The notes beneath the pieces were generated by a model, which made no database searches, was not told the DNA's origin, and saw nothing but the letters and a program-made list of their open reading frames with translations. Positions 1 through 5,246 of a stretch of 8,836 nt of DNA are shown here, piece after piece (the first letter of the stretch is position 1; each line of letters begins with the position of its first letter). The DNA is from Oscillospiraceae bacterium (GTDB lineage: Bacteria; Bacillota; Clostridia; Oscillospirales; Oscillospiraceae). The stretch lies in contig JAHHSE010000059.1 of NCBI GenBank assembly GCA_020025395.1, positions 1 to 8,836 on the forward strand, written 5' to 3'. Position numbers and translations under genes: made by a program.

Positions 1-356
1 GCCCGGCCCTCCCGTTTCCTTTGGGGCCCTTCTGGGAACATATGGTTGAGCTGCCGGCGCAGGGCCAGCACCTCCTCCGTCTCCTCCATCCTTCCCAGCA
101 GTCTGCGCATGGCGCAGAGGGCCTGGGCCTTGCTCCGGTCCCAGGGGACTTCTCTGGAAACCACCCTGGGCTTTTGAAAGAGGCCCTCCGGCCTTTTCTC
201 CCCCCGGCTCTCACGGACCGCTCCCCGGACCACGGGGATCTCTCTGGGTGCGGTGACGGCAAGATAACAGCGGTTGCTTCTGGTGCTGTCATATTGGAGA
301 AGGATGTCATCGCCAATGGTCAGGTATTCTCCTGGCTGAAGGGACAGACAAAGCAT
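1..356 (-). CDS. csrA: CsrA-like RNA-binding regulator with C-terminal extension (partial, runs off left edge)
   Basis: CsrA proteins are small dimeric RNA-binding regulators that bind GGA motifs in mRNA leaders and control translation or stability. The reading frame opens MLCLSLQPGEYLTIGDDILL and continues to TAPREIPVVRGAVRE. This lines up without gaps with the whole CsrA fold, including the GE.L.IGD signature (residues 9-16), the AP.E turn (36-39), and V42 and R44, which correspond to RNA-contact positions of E. coli CsrA. The basic pair at positions 6-7 is replaced by Leu-Gln. ATG at 356 is preceded by an excellent AAGGAGG site. Ordinary CsrA ends near residue 60-75. Here the frame is open for at least 118 codons, with a probably helical, charged tail (about 80-112, e.g. 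RRLLGRMEETEEVLALRRQL), and the stop is outside the window. It lies 206 bases downstream of the dead TnpB on the same strand, so the guide RNA and this leader may be one transcript. Several GGA triplets overlap its ribosome binding site, which would allow autoregulation (inference). Family call is confident; exact function is not. Confidence 0.88.
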   Translation of the reverse strand, partial: MLCLSLQPGEYLTIGDDILLQYDSTRSNRCYLAVTAPREIPVVRGAVRESRGEKRPEGLFQKPRVVSREVPWDRSKAQALCAMRRLLGRMEETEEVLALRRQLNHMFPEGPQRKREGR

Positions 357-400
357 ATCCTCCCTCCTTCTCTTGTTCTTCTTTCCTCTTGTCTGCCTTT

Positions 401-563
401 GGTCACAGACATAATATTGTGGACCCCCGTCTCCGGGGTTCGGGCCGGATCTCCGGGACCCCGCCCTCTCTTTTCCCACCCAGCGGCCGGAAAACGCGGA
501 TCGAAACAGGACCTGTGGTCACGCTTCGATCAACGCTCTCCAAAGCCGGATCGTATGGGCTTT
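401..563 (-). ncRNA. Candidate TldR/TnpB guide RNA (omega/reRNA-like scaffold plus guide)
   Basis: TnpB proteins use an RNA encoded at and just beyond the 3' end of their gene, with the guide at its 3' end. In that position the minus strand shows consecutive hairpins: AAAGCC/GGCTTT (563-558 with 547-542, starting at the stop codon); GATCGAA/TTCGATC (531-525 with 505-499) enclosing ACAGG/CCTGT; a short CCGG/CCGG hairpin near 457-446; and CCCCG-GAGA-CGGGG (438-425), a stem capped by a GNRA tetraloop. The last hairpin followed by GTCCAC looks like the right-end hairpin of clostridial IS605-type elements, after which the guide begins. This places the guide at about 418-401, reading AATATTATGTCTGTGACC. 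No second copy of this string occurs in the window. Hairpins are seen directly; the boundaries and guide position are inferred from family architecture and could be off by several bases. Confidence 0.6.
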
Positions 564-1768
564 CACCGATGTCCCCGCGGCAATCTGTCTGTAGAAAAGG
601 ACGGCCCGTCCTGCCGGGCCAGATACTGCCTCCATCCCCGGGCCTTGATGTTGCAGGCGGCATTGACCTCCCGTTGAAGGAGGGTTCCGCACTTGGGACA
701 GGTCCAGGTCCGCAGCTTCCGGGGGACCGCCTCCTCCAGCACATACCCGCAGACATGGCAGGTCCTTGTGCTGGGAAAACAGCGGTCCACCAAAATGAGA
801 GGCTTCCCCTGCCGTTCCAGCTTGTATCTCAGGCACTCCCGAAACATTCCAAACCCCGAATGGGAAACGGTTCCCGATTGCATGGCCTTCCCCATTCGGG
901 GGAGGGAGTCATCCCGCAGACATACGGCATCCCAGGCGTTGGCTATCCGCCGGGTCTCCTTATGAATGTAGTCCCGCCTCTGGTTGGAAATGTGTTCGTG
1001 AAGCCGTCGGTACTTCTGGACCAGCTCCTGATAATTTCGGGAGCCGGGCTGCATCCGACAAAGGCGCTTTTGAATGGTTGAGAGCTTTTCCCGGGACTCC
1101 TTCAGCCAATGGGGCGGGTCTGCCGTCTCCCCATTGTGGGCCACATAGAAATGGGCCATGGAATATTTGAGTCCCAGAGTGGTCTCCCAGGTGGGAAGAA
1201 CCGGTTCCGGTTCTTTGATGGGACAGGCATAGAGAATGCTGCAAAAGTAACGGCCGGAGGGGGTTTTTTCCACCGTAATCCGTTTGAGCCTCCACCCGCT
1301 TTGGGGGCGGCGGTGAAACCTGGCCTTTACGATTCCCGCCTTGGTCATCCGAATGCCGTCTTTTGTGGTGTAAATGGTTGGGCCGGAGGAAAACACATGG
1401 TTGCAGGCGGTGAAGGAATTTCTCTCCTTCTTCCGCTTGAATTGGGGATACCCAAACACCTCGGGACATTTAAAAAACACCCGAAAGGCCTGGGAGAGTC
1501 TGTTGTGTTCCTGTATCAGCGCCTGATTGTCCACCTCTTTGAGGAAAGGGGCCTCCGCCTTGTACTTGGCGGGGGTGGGGATAAAGTGGGTATCGGTCTC
1601 TCTGTAAAACCGCTGCGCGTCGGCCAGCATCCGATTCCAGAGATACCGGCAGCAGCCGAAGGTTTTCTCAAACAGACGGGCCTGCTCCGGGGTGGGATAG
1701 AGGGGGACCTTGATGGTGTTGTACCGAATGCCGTCCTCCTGCCCTTCCCTTTGTTGATCCGAGGCCAT
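563..1768 (-). CDS. tldR: Nuclease-dead TnpB homologue, putative TldR RNA-guided transcriptional repressor
   Basis: This is an IS200/IS605 OrfB (TnpB) family protein of 401 residues, a normal TnpB length. Family landmarks are present: N-terminal wedge (YNTIKVPLYPTPEQ, FGCCRYLWNRML), the RuvC-like core, a zinc finger (C337, C340, C357, C360) and NAACNI near the end. All three catalytic acids are gone. RuvC-I reads LGLKYSMAHFYV, with K201 where Asp is expected. RuvC-II reads AVCLRDDSL, with R285 where Glu is expected. RuvC-III reads QREVNAACNI, with E367 in place of Asp. The frame is otherwise intact, which argues for selection on binding rather than decay. Established knowledge: TnpB homologues with degraded RuvC sites (TldRs) act as RNA-guided repressors of promoters, known next to flagellin and ABC-transporter genes. 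ATG at 1768 is chosen because GGAGGAGG lies just upstream; an in-frame ATG at 1855 lacks a good site. It sits between a serine recombinase and a CsrA-like gene. No TnpA of IS605 or IS607 type is visible. Repressor function is inference. Confidence 0.85.
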   Translation of the reverse strand: MASDQQREGQEDGIRYNTIKVPLYPTPEQARLFEKTFGCCRYLWNRMLADAQRFYRETDTHFIPTPAKYKAEAPFLKEVDNQALIQEHNRLSQAFRVFFKCPEVFGYPQFKRKKERNSFTACNHVFSSGPTIYTTKDGIRMTKAGIVKARFHRRPQSGWRLKRITVEKTPSGRYFCSILYACPIKEPEPVLPTWETTLGLKYSMAHFYVAHNGETADPPHWLKESREKLSTIQKRLCRMQPGSRNYQELVQKYRRLHEHISNQRRDYIHKETRRIANAWDAVCLRDDSLPRMGKAMQSGTVSHSGFGMFRECLRYKLERQGKPLILVDRCFPSTRTCHVCGYVLEEAVPRKLRTWTCPKCGTLLQREVNAACNIKARGWRQYLARQDGPSFSTDRLPRGHR

Positions 1769-1818
1769 ATCCCGCCTCCTCCATGGCTTTTGGTTCCCCT
1801 CCCTTTTTGGGAAAGAGA

Positions 1819-1850
1819 TTTTCAATGGTGTACTTTTACAAGCTAAGAGC
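1819..1850. repeat. Second copy of a repeat between recombinase and tldR (imperfect palindrome)
   Basis: The right part, ACTTTTACAAGCTAAGAGC at 1832-1850, matches 16 of 19 bases of the copy at 1947-1965, 115 bases away in direct orientation. The central dinucleotide is GT, and the left half (1819-1829) matches its partner half poorly. It lies about 50 bases upstream of the tldR start. It may be an element end, an operator, or a degenerate recombinase site; the sequence alone does not decide. Confidence 0.5.
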
Positions 1851-1933
1851 ATCAACCGCTTACATATCTGTTATCGGCCCTTTTTTCAGGAACTTAAGGG
1901 ATGTTCTCAAAATTTTTTAAAATTTCTGGAGAA

Positions 1934-1965
1934 TTTGGAAAAGTACACTTTTACAAACTGAGGGC
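1934..1965. repeat. 24-bp near-perfect palindrome and repeat copy next to the recombinase gene
   Basis: Half-sites TTTGGAAAAGT (1934-1944) and ACTTTTACAAA (1947-1957) are inverted copies with a single mismatch, separated by the non-palindromic dinucleotide AC. Two roughly 12-base inverted half-sites around a 2-base core is the layout of crossover sites used by Hin/Gin-type serine recombinases. It begins 14 bases past the recombinase stop codon in the transcription direction. The right half and its flank recur at 1832-1850. Palindrome and repeat are seen directly; a role as recombination site is inference. Confidence 0.6.
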
Positions 1966-1970
1966 CTTTT

Positions 1971-2573
1971 TCATTGTGTCCCCTTTTCCAGCTTCCTGGC
2001 CTTGCCGTAAAAGGTCCCCACAGGCATCTGACAGGCCCGGGCCGCCTCACTCAAGGTCAGCTCCTTCCCCCGCCACGCATGATATACCTGATCGAAATTC
2101 TCCGGCAGAGGCTGGGACGGCCTCCCAAAGCGAACCCCGCGGGCCTTGGCCGCCGCAATGCCCTCCGCCTGCCGCTGGCGGATGGTATCCCGCTCGTTTT
2201 CCGCCACAAAGGAAAGCACCTGGAGGACAATGTCGCTGAGAAAGGTGCCCAGAAGATCCTTTCCCCGCCGTGTGTCCAAAAGGGGCATATCCAATACCAC
2301 AATATCCACCCCCTTTTCCCGTGTCAGGATTCGCCACTGCTCCAATATTTCCGTATAATTCCGCCCCAGACGGTCGATGCTCTTGATATAGAGCAGATCG
2401 TCTTTTCTCAATTTCCGCACCATTTTGCTGTACTCCGGGCGGTCGAAATCCTTTCCGGACTGCTTGTCGATATAAAGGCGCTCCCGGGGGACGGCCTTCT
2501 CCCCCATGGCAATGCGCTGTCGGTCCTCATTCTGCTCCCTGGTACTGACTCGAATATATCCATATATTTTCAA
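1971..2573 (-). CDS. Small serine recombinase (resolvase/invertase family)
   Basis: Serine recombinases of this class cut and rejoin DNA at short palindromic sites, causing resolution or inversion. The 200-residue protein begins MKIYGYIRVSTREQ and carries the catalytic set at the canonical gamma-delta resolvase positions: R8, S10 (nucleophile), D36, R45, D67, R68 and R71 (SIDRLGR). A long E-helix (about 120-145, ENERDTIRQRQAEGI) and a C-terminal helix-turn-helix (about 172-192, LTLSEAARACQMPVGTFYG) follow. The catalytic domain is N-terminal, as in Tn3 resolvase or Hin. That rules out an IS607-type TnpA, where the DNA-binding domain comes first. The start is TTG at 2573, with AAAGGAAG seven bases upstream. 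The gene lies on the same strand as the dead TnpB, 202 bases before it, with the palindrome at 1934-1957 between them. Whether it acts as invertase, resolvase or a remnant of a mobile element is open. No active-site damage is seen. Confidence 0.95.
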   Translation of the reverse strand: MKIYGYIRVSTREQNEDRQRIAMGEKAVPRERLYIDKQSGKDFDRPEYSKMVRKLRKDDLLYIKSIDRLGRNYTEILEQWRILTREKGVDIVVLDMPLLDTRRGKDLLGTFLSDIVLQVLSFVAENERDTIRQRQAEGIAAAKARGVRFGRPSQPLPENFDQVYHAWRGKELTLSEAARACQMPVGTFYGKARKLEKGTQ

Positions 2574-2671
2574 ATGAGCGCTTCCTTTCTTATATGGTCA
2601 TGCTTTCCCCATGCTTCCAATCCTCTCGGCCCATATCCTCTCTTTCTCTTTTTAGTGTCCTTCCCCCTCTT

Positions 2672-2714
2672 AAAAAAATACCTGTGGGACACCCTCTTAA
2701 AAGGTGTCCCACAG
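2672..2714 (-). terminator. Rho-independent terminator upstream of recombinase (minus strand)
   Basis: A perfect 12-base stem, CTGTGGGACACC at 2682-2693 with GGTGTCCCACAG at 2703-2714, encloses a 9-base loop. Read on the minus strand it is followed by GTA and seven T residues (2678-2672). It lies about 100 bases before the recombinase start on the same strand, so it either ends an upstream transcript or acts as an attenuator in the recombinase leader. Confidence 0.8.
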
Positions 2715-2822
2715 ATTGGCAGGCCGTTTCCCTTCCTGCTCCCATTCCCACATTTTTATAGCAGATTCCGAGACATTTTCCAAATCCAAAAATCCTGCTC
2801 GCTTCGGGCCTCCTCTCAGGGT

Positions 2823-2870
2823 AAAAAACAGACAGGCCCCGATTTCGCAAAGCGAAATCGGGGCCTGTCT
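2823..2870 (-). terminator. Strong Rho-independent terminator (minus strand), 19-bp stem
   Basis: A perfect 19-base inverted repeat pairs positions 2830-2848 with 2852-2870 around a 3-base loop. On the minus strand it is followed by G and six T residues (2828-2823). No gene that it would terminate is visible on the minus strand to its right; the only candidate is an unannotated short transcript starting near 2914. On the plus strand no T-run follows. Confidence 0.8.
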
Positions 2871-3092
2871 CGGCTTTCACGGGGAAGGGAGCCCATGGCT
2901 TTCCGGCATGGCCTTACCTTATTATATATCCGTAGAAAAAATGATAGCTCATCTGTTTTGCAGCCGACAGTCATTGAGTATTGTCTCTTTTTAACCAGTT
3001 TCTTTTTATCCATTTTACATATCGGTCTGTTTTCCTGCCCTTCCCATCTAATTGAAATGTTTGAGACTCAATAATTTCTCTTTCCCCCGGTC

Positions 3093-3121
3093 TTGACAAA
3101 AAAAGCCCGGGGGGATATCCT
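3093..3121 (+). promoter_or_regulatory. Sigma-A type promoter of the apbE operon
   Basis: A consensus -35 TTGACA (3093-3098) is followed after exactly 17 bases by TATCCT (3116-3121, four of six -10 matches). The expected start of transcription is near 3128, giving a leader of about 67 bases before the apbE ATG at 3195. Confidence 0.75.
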
Positions 3122-3131
3122 AAAAATCTAA

Positions 3132-3159
3132 GGCCGGGGGCGGGACCTGTCCCCCGGTC
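3132..3159 (+). promoter_or_regulatory. GC-rich hairpin in the apbE leader
   Basis: CCGGGGG (3134-3140) pairs with CCCCCGG (3151-3157), extended by a G-T and a G-C pair, with a 10-base loop. It sits in the predicted 5' leader, between promoter and ribosome binding site, without a T-run, so it is more likely an mRNA stability or translation element than a terminator. It does not resemble the conserved core of an FMN riboswitch. Confidence 0.45.
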
Positions 3160-3194
3160 CGGAGGATGAAAATTCGGTGATTCGGAGGACGCAT

Positions 3195-4211
3195 ATGAAT
3201 CGAAAGCTTTTTTTGCCTCTTGGTCTTCTCCTGACTCTCTGTGCCTGCGGACAGGCTCCCGCGGAGGCCAAAACCTCCCAGCTTTTTGCCATGGACACCG
3301 TGATGGATCTGACGGTCTATACGGAGGCGGATTCCCTGATGGAGGATGCCGCCCGCCTGGTCTCCCGGCTGGAGCGCAGCCTTTCCACCACGGATTCCCA
3401 CAGTGAGATTTATAAGGCCAACACCACCGGCTCCGCCGCCCTCACCGACAGCACCTCCCAGCTTTTGGACCGTGCTCTGGGTTTTTGTGAAAAGACGGAC
3501 GGCGCTCTGGATCTCTCCATCTACCCGGTGGTTCGGGACTGGGGATTTACCACCGACAGCTATCAAATCCCCTCCCAGTCGGAGCTGTCTTCCCTTCTCC
3601 AAAATGTGGATTACACCAGAATCATCTATTCCTCCGACCAGAAAACCGTCTCCCTGCCCCAGGGCATGGAAATCGATCTGGGCAGTGTGGCCAAGGGCTA
3701 CACCAGTGATCGGCTGATTCAGCTCTTTCGGGAAAACGGCGTTGCCTCCGCCCTGCTGAACCTGGGGGGGAATGTCCATACTCTGGGCACAAAGCCCGAC
3801 GGCAGCCTCTGGCGCATCGGTATCCAGGACCCTTTGGGAGACAGCTATCTGGGCGTCCTCTCCACCGCCGATCAGGCGGTGATTACCTCCGGCGGCTACG
3901 AGCGTTTTTTTGAAGGGGAGGACGGCACCGTCTACTGGCATATTATCGACCCGAAAACGGGATATCCGGCGAAAAACGGCCTGATCTCCGCCACCGCCAT
4001 CGGCTCGGAAGGGGTCTACTGCGATGCCCTCTCCACCGCCCTGTTTATCATGGGTCCGGAGAAGGCCATCGCCTTCTGGCGGGAGCATCAGGACTTTGAA
4101 GCCATTCTTGTGTCGGAGGAAAAAGAGGTCTTCATCAGCCCAGGTCTGGCGGGTTCCTTTCAGCTGACGGAGGGCAGTCCCTATCATTTGACGGTGATCG
4201 GCCATGATTAA
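3195..4211 (+). CDS. apbE: FAD:protein FMN transferase (ApbE), lipoprotein
   Basis: ApbE splits FAD and attaches FMN covalently to Ser/Thr residues of exported redox proteins, using Mg2+ outside the membrane. The 338-residue protein (normal length) starts with a lipoprotein signal: basic MNRK, a hydrophobic stretch, then LCAC with C18 as the likely lipidated cysteine. Family motifs appear in order: FAMDTVM (31-37), DLGSVAKGY (161-169), NLGGN (189-193), HIIDPKTGYP (249-258) and DALSTALF (277-284), the last providing the metal/active-site Asp. ATG at 3195 is chosen because GGAGG lies at 3184-3188; an upstream in-frame GTG at 3177 overlaps that site and would disrupt the signal peptide start. 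It is first in a three-gene operon and overlaps the next gene by 8 bases. Its substrate is not in the window: none of the neighbours shows a complete FMN-binding domain. Confidence 0.97.
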   Translation: MNRKLFLPLGLLLTLCACGQAPAEAKTSQLFAMDTVMDLTVYTEADSLMEDAARLVSRLERSLSTTDSHSEIYKANTTGSAALTDSTSQLLDRALGFCEKTDGALDLSIYPVVRDWGFTTDSYQIPSQSELSSLLQNVDYTRIIYSSDQKTVSLPQGMEIDLGSVAKGYTSDRLIQLFRENGVASALLNLGGNVHTLGTKPDGSLWRIGIQDPLGDSYLGVLSTADQAVITSGGYERFFEGEDGTVYWHIIDPKTGYPAKNGLISATAIGSEGVYCDALSTALFIMGPEKAIAFWREHQDFEAILVSEEKEVFISPGLAGSFQLTEGSPYHLTVIGHD

Positions 4212-4578
4212 AACAAAGACCTGGATCTTCCTTTTTTCCCTCCTGCTCCTGGGGAGCGGTCTGGCCGCCGGGTTGCTCTTCAGCGGGGCGACCACGGCCG
4301 ATGTGGTGGAAATCCGCCAGGACGGCCGGCTGGTCCAGTCCATTGATCTCACCCAGGTGCAGGAGTCATACAGCCTGGTGGTGACAGATGAAAAGGGCGG
4401 CAGCAATACCATTTTGGTGGAACCGGGGCGGATCTGCATCTCCCATGCCGACTGCCCGGACCAGGTCTGTGTCCGCCGGGGCTATCTGACGGACAGTGCC
4501 GCCCCTATCGTGTGTCTGCCCCATCGGCTGGTGATCCAGGCGGCGGGAGAGACCGATCTGGACGCGGTAGCCCAGTAA
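4204..4578 (+). CDS. Membrane-anchored NusG domain II-containing protein
   Basis: The 124-residue protein has one N-terminal membrane segment (about 6-26) and then an extracytoplasmic domain of the NusG_II type. The family signature is visible: four cysteines at C78, C84 (in DCPDQVC), C89 and C104 (in VCLPHRLVI). Two Cys pairs outside the membrane could form disulphides or a redox site (inference). The start codon overlaps the end of apbE by 8 bases and has no strong ribosome binding site of its own, so translational coupling is likely. In Firmicutes such proteins recur next to ApbE and the Gx-transporter protein, including in flavin-based extracellular electron transfer loci, where as I recall the corresponding pair is called EetA/EetB. 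Molecular role is unknown; domain call is confident. Confidence 0.9.
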   Translation: MIKTKTWIFLFSLLLLGSGLAAGLLFSGATTADVVEIRQDGRLVQSIDLTQVQESYSLVVTDEKGGSNTILVEPGRICISHADCPDQVCVRRGYLTDSAAPIVCLPHRLVIQAAGETDLDAVAQ

Positions 4579-4590
4579 GGAGGAAGCCTT

Positions 4591-5079
4591 TTGATAAATC
4601 GATTGACCCGCATGGGCCTGCTGACGGCCCTGGCCTTGATTATTTTTATGGTGGAGGCCCAGATCCCCCCTCTGGTTCCTGTTCCCGGCGTTAAGCTGGG
4701 CCTTGCCAACATCATTACGGTCTATGCCATATTCACCCTGGGTCCCAGAGATACTCTGCTGATCCTTTTGAGCCGGATCTTTTTGGGCAGTGTGTTTTCC
4801 GGGCAGATGATGACCTTCTTTTACAGCCTCAGCGGGGGGATTCTCTGCTATCTGGTCATGCTGCTGATGAGAAAGCTGGTGACCCGGCGGCAGATCTGGG
4901 TATGCAGTGTGATGGGGGCCATAGCCCATAACATAGGTCAGATCATCGCCGCCATCCTCCTTGCCCGGACACCCGCTCTGATCGTCTATCTTCCTGTCCT
5001 GCTCCTCTCCGGCCTCCTTTCCGGCGCATTCACGGGACTCTGCGCCCAGCTGGTGGTGGATCGTCTGCACCAGCCATAG
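4591..5079 (+). CDS. Gx transporter family / heptaprenyl diphosphate synthase component I-like membrane protein
   Basis: This 162-residue, very hydrophobic protein has about five membrane segments (roughly 8-24, 38-52, 56-95 as one or two, 103-124, 129-152). The conserved family start is visible: an acidic residue then IPPLVPVPGVKLGLANIITV (25-44), typical of the family annotated as Gx transporter or HepS component I. It resembles small ECF-type substrate-binding membrane proteins; the prenyl-synthase name is historical. The start is TTG at 4591, with AAGGAGG seven bases upstream and overlapping the previous stop codon, so it is tightly coupled to the NusG_II gene. In related genomes the partner gene is often a polyprenyl synthase, absent here because a terminator and a convergent gene follow directly. 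Likely part of a membrane flavin/quinone redox module; substrate unknown. Confidence 0.9.
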   Translation: MINRLTRMGLLTALALIIFMVEAQIPPLVPVPGVKLGLANIITVYAIFTLGPRDTLLILLSRIFLGSVFSGQMMTFFYSLSGGILCYLVMLLMRKLVTRRQIWVCSVMGAIAHNIGQIIAAILLARTPALIVYLPVLLLSGLLSGAFTGLCAQLVVDRLHQP

Positions 5080-5138
5080 CCTGCCCCCTTCCGCCTTTCA
5101 CAGACAGCCTGAAAAATACCGATACTCTCCCAAAATAC

Positions 5139-5160
5139 CCGCTTTGCTCAGGCGGTTTTT
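5139..5160 (+). terminator. Weak terminator after the apbE operon
   Basis: CCGC (5139-5142) pairs with GCGG (5152-5155) around a 9-base loop and is followed by TTTTT. It lies 60 bases after the last stop of the plus-strand operon. The stem is short, so it may be helped by the larger hairpin at 5172-5211. Confidence 0.4.
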
Positions 5161-5171
5161 CGGCAGACGGC

Positions 5172-5211
5172 AGCGCCCCAGAGGGAAGCGAGGGCTTCCC
5201 TCCGGGGCGCT
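5172..5211. terminator. Large bidirectional hairpin between convergent genes
   Basis: AGCGCCCC (5172-5179) pairs with GGGGCGCT (5204-5211), and GAGGGAAGC (5181-5189) pairs with GCTTCCCTC (5194-5202). One A-C mismatch separates the two stems, and the loop has four bases. It sits between the plus-strand operon and the minus-strand sirtuin gene and probably ends transcription from both sides, although the T-run is short on the plus side and missing on the minus side. Confidence 0.7.
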
Positions 5212-5246
5212 TTCTCCACCCATACAGACTGCTAAAACCTGCCCCT

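Larger units (their letters stand above)
2574..3092. other. Gene-free stretch upstream of the recombinase
   Basis: No convincing gene is visible. Short open frames on both strands lack ribosome binding sites and recognisable motifs. The stretch holds two strong minus-strand terminators (2672-2714 and 2823-2870), a perfect -10-like TATAAT on the minus strand at 2926-2921 without a good -35, direct repeats of AAGCATG just upstream of the recombinase start (minus strand, about 2620-2595), and a short palindrome TTGAGACTCAA at 3061-3071. The part from about 2930 to 3090 is AT-rich relative to its surroundings. Confidence 0.7.

Noticed and set aside
21..677. Plus-strand open frames over 21-1081
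   Set aside because: They lie antisense to the CsrA-like gene and the TnpB homologue, have Pro/Gly/Arg-rich shadow composition and no ribosome binding sites.
563..1855. Longer version of the TnpB homologue starting at the ATG at 1855
   Set aside because: The first 29 residues do not resemble TnpB and overlap a repeat, and the ATG has no good ribosome binding site. ATG 1768 has GGAGGAGG at proper distance.
563..2573. Reading recombinase plus TnpB as a complete IS607 element
   Set aside because: The recombinase has its catalytic domain first and helix-turn-helix last, the opposite of IS607 TnpA, and the TnpB is catalytically dead.
2590..2880. Possible 96-residue minus-strand protein spanning both terminators
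   Set aside because: It would read through two intrinsic terminators and shows no motif or ribosome binding site.
2816..3013. Possible 65-residue minus-strand protein (MDKKKLVKKRQ...)
   Set aside because: No ribosome binding site, no recognised family, and its end runs through the 19-bp terminator stem.
3128..3194. FMN riboswitch in front of apbE
   Set aside because: The leader is only about 67 bases and has a simple hairpin without the conserved riboswitch core.
3120..4439. Long minus-strand frame of 439 residues over apbE
   Set aside because: It is an antisense shadow: apbE on the plus strand has all family motifs, promoter and ribosome binding site.
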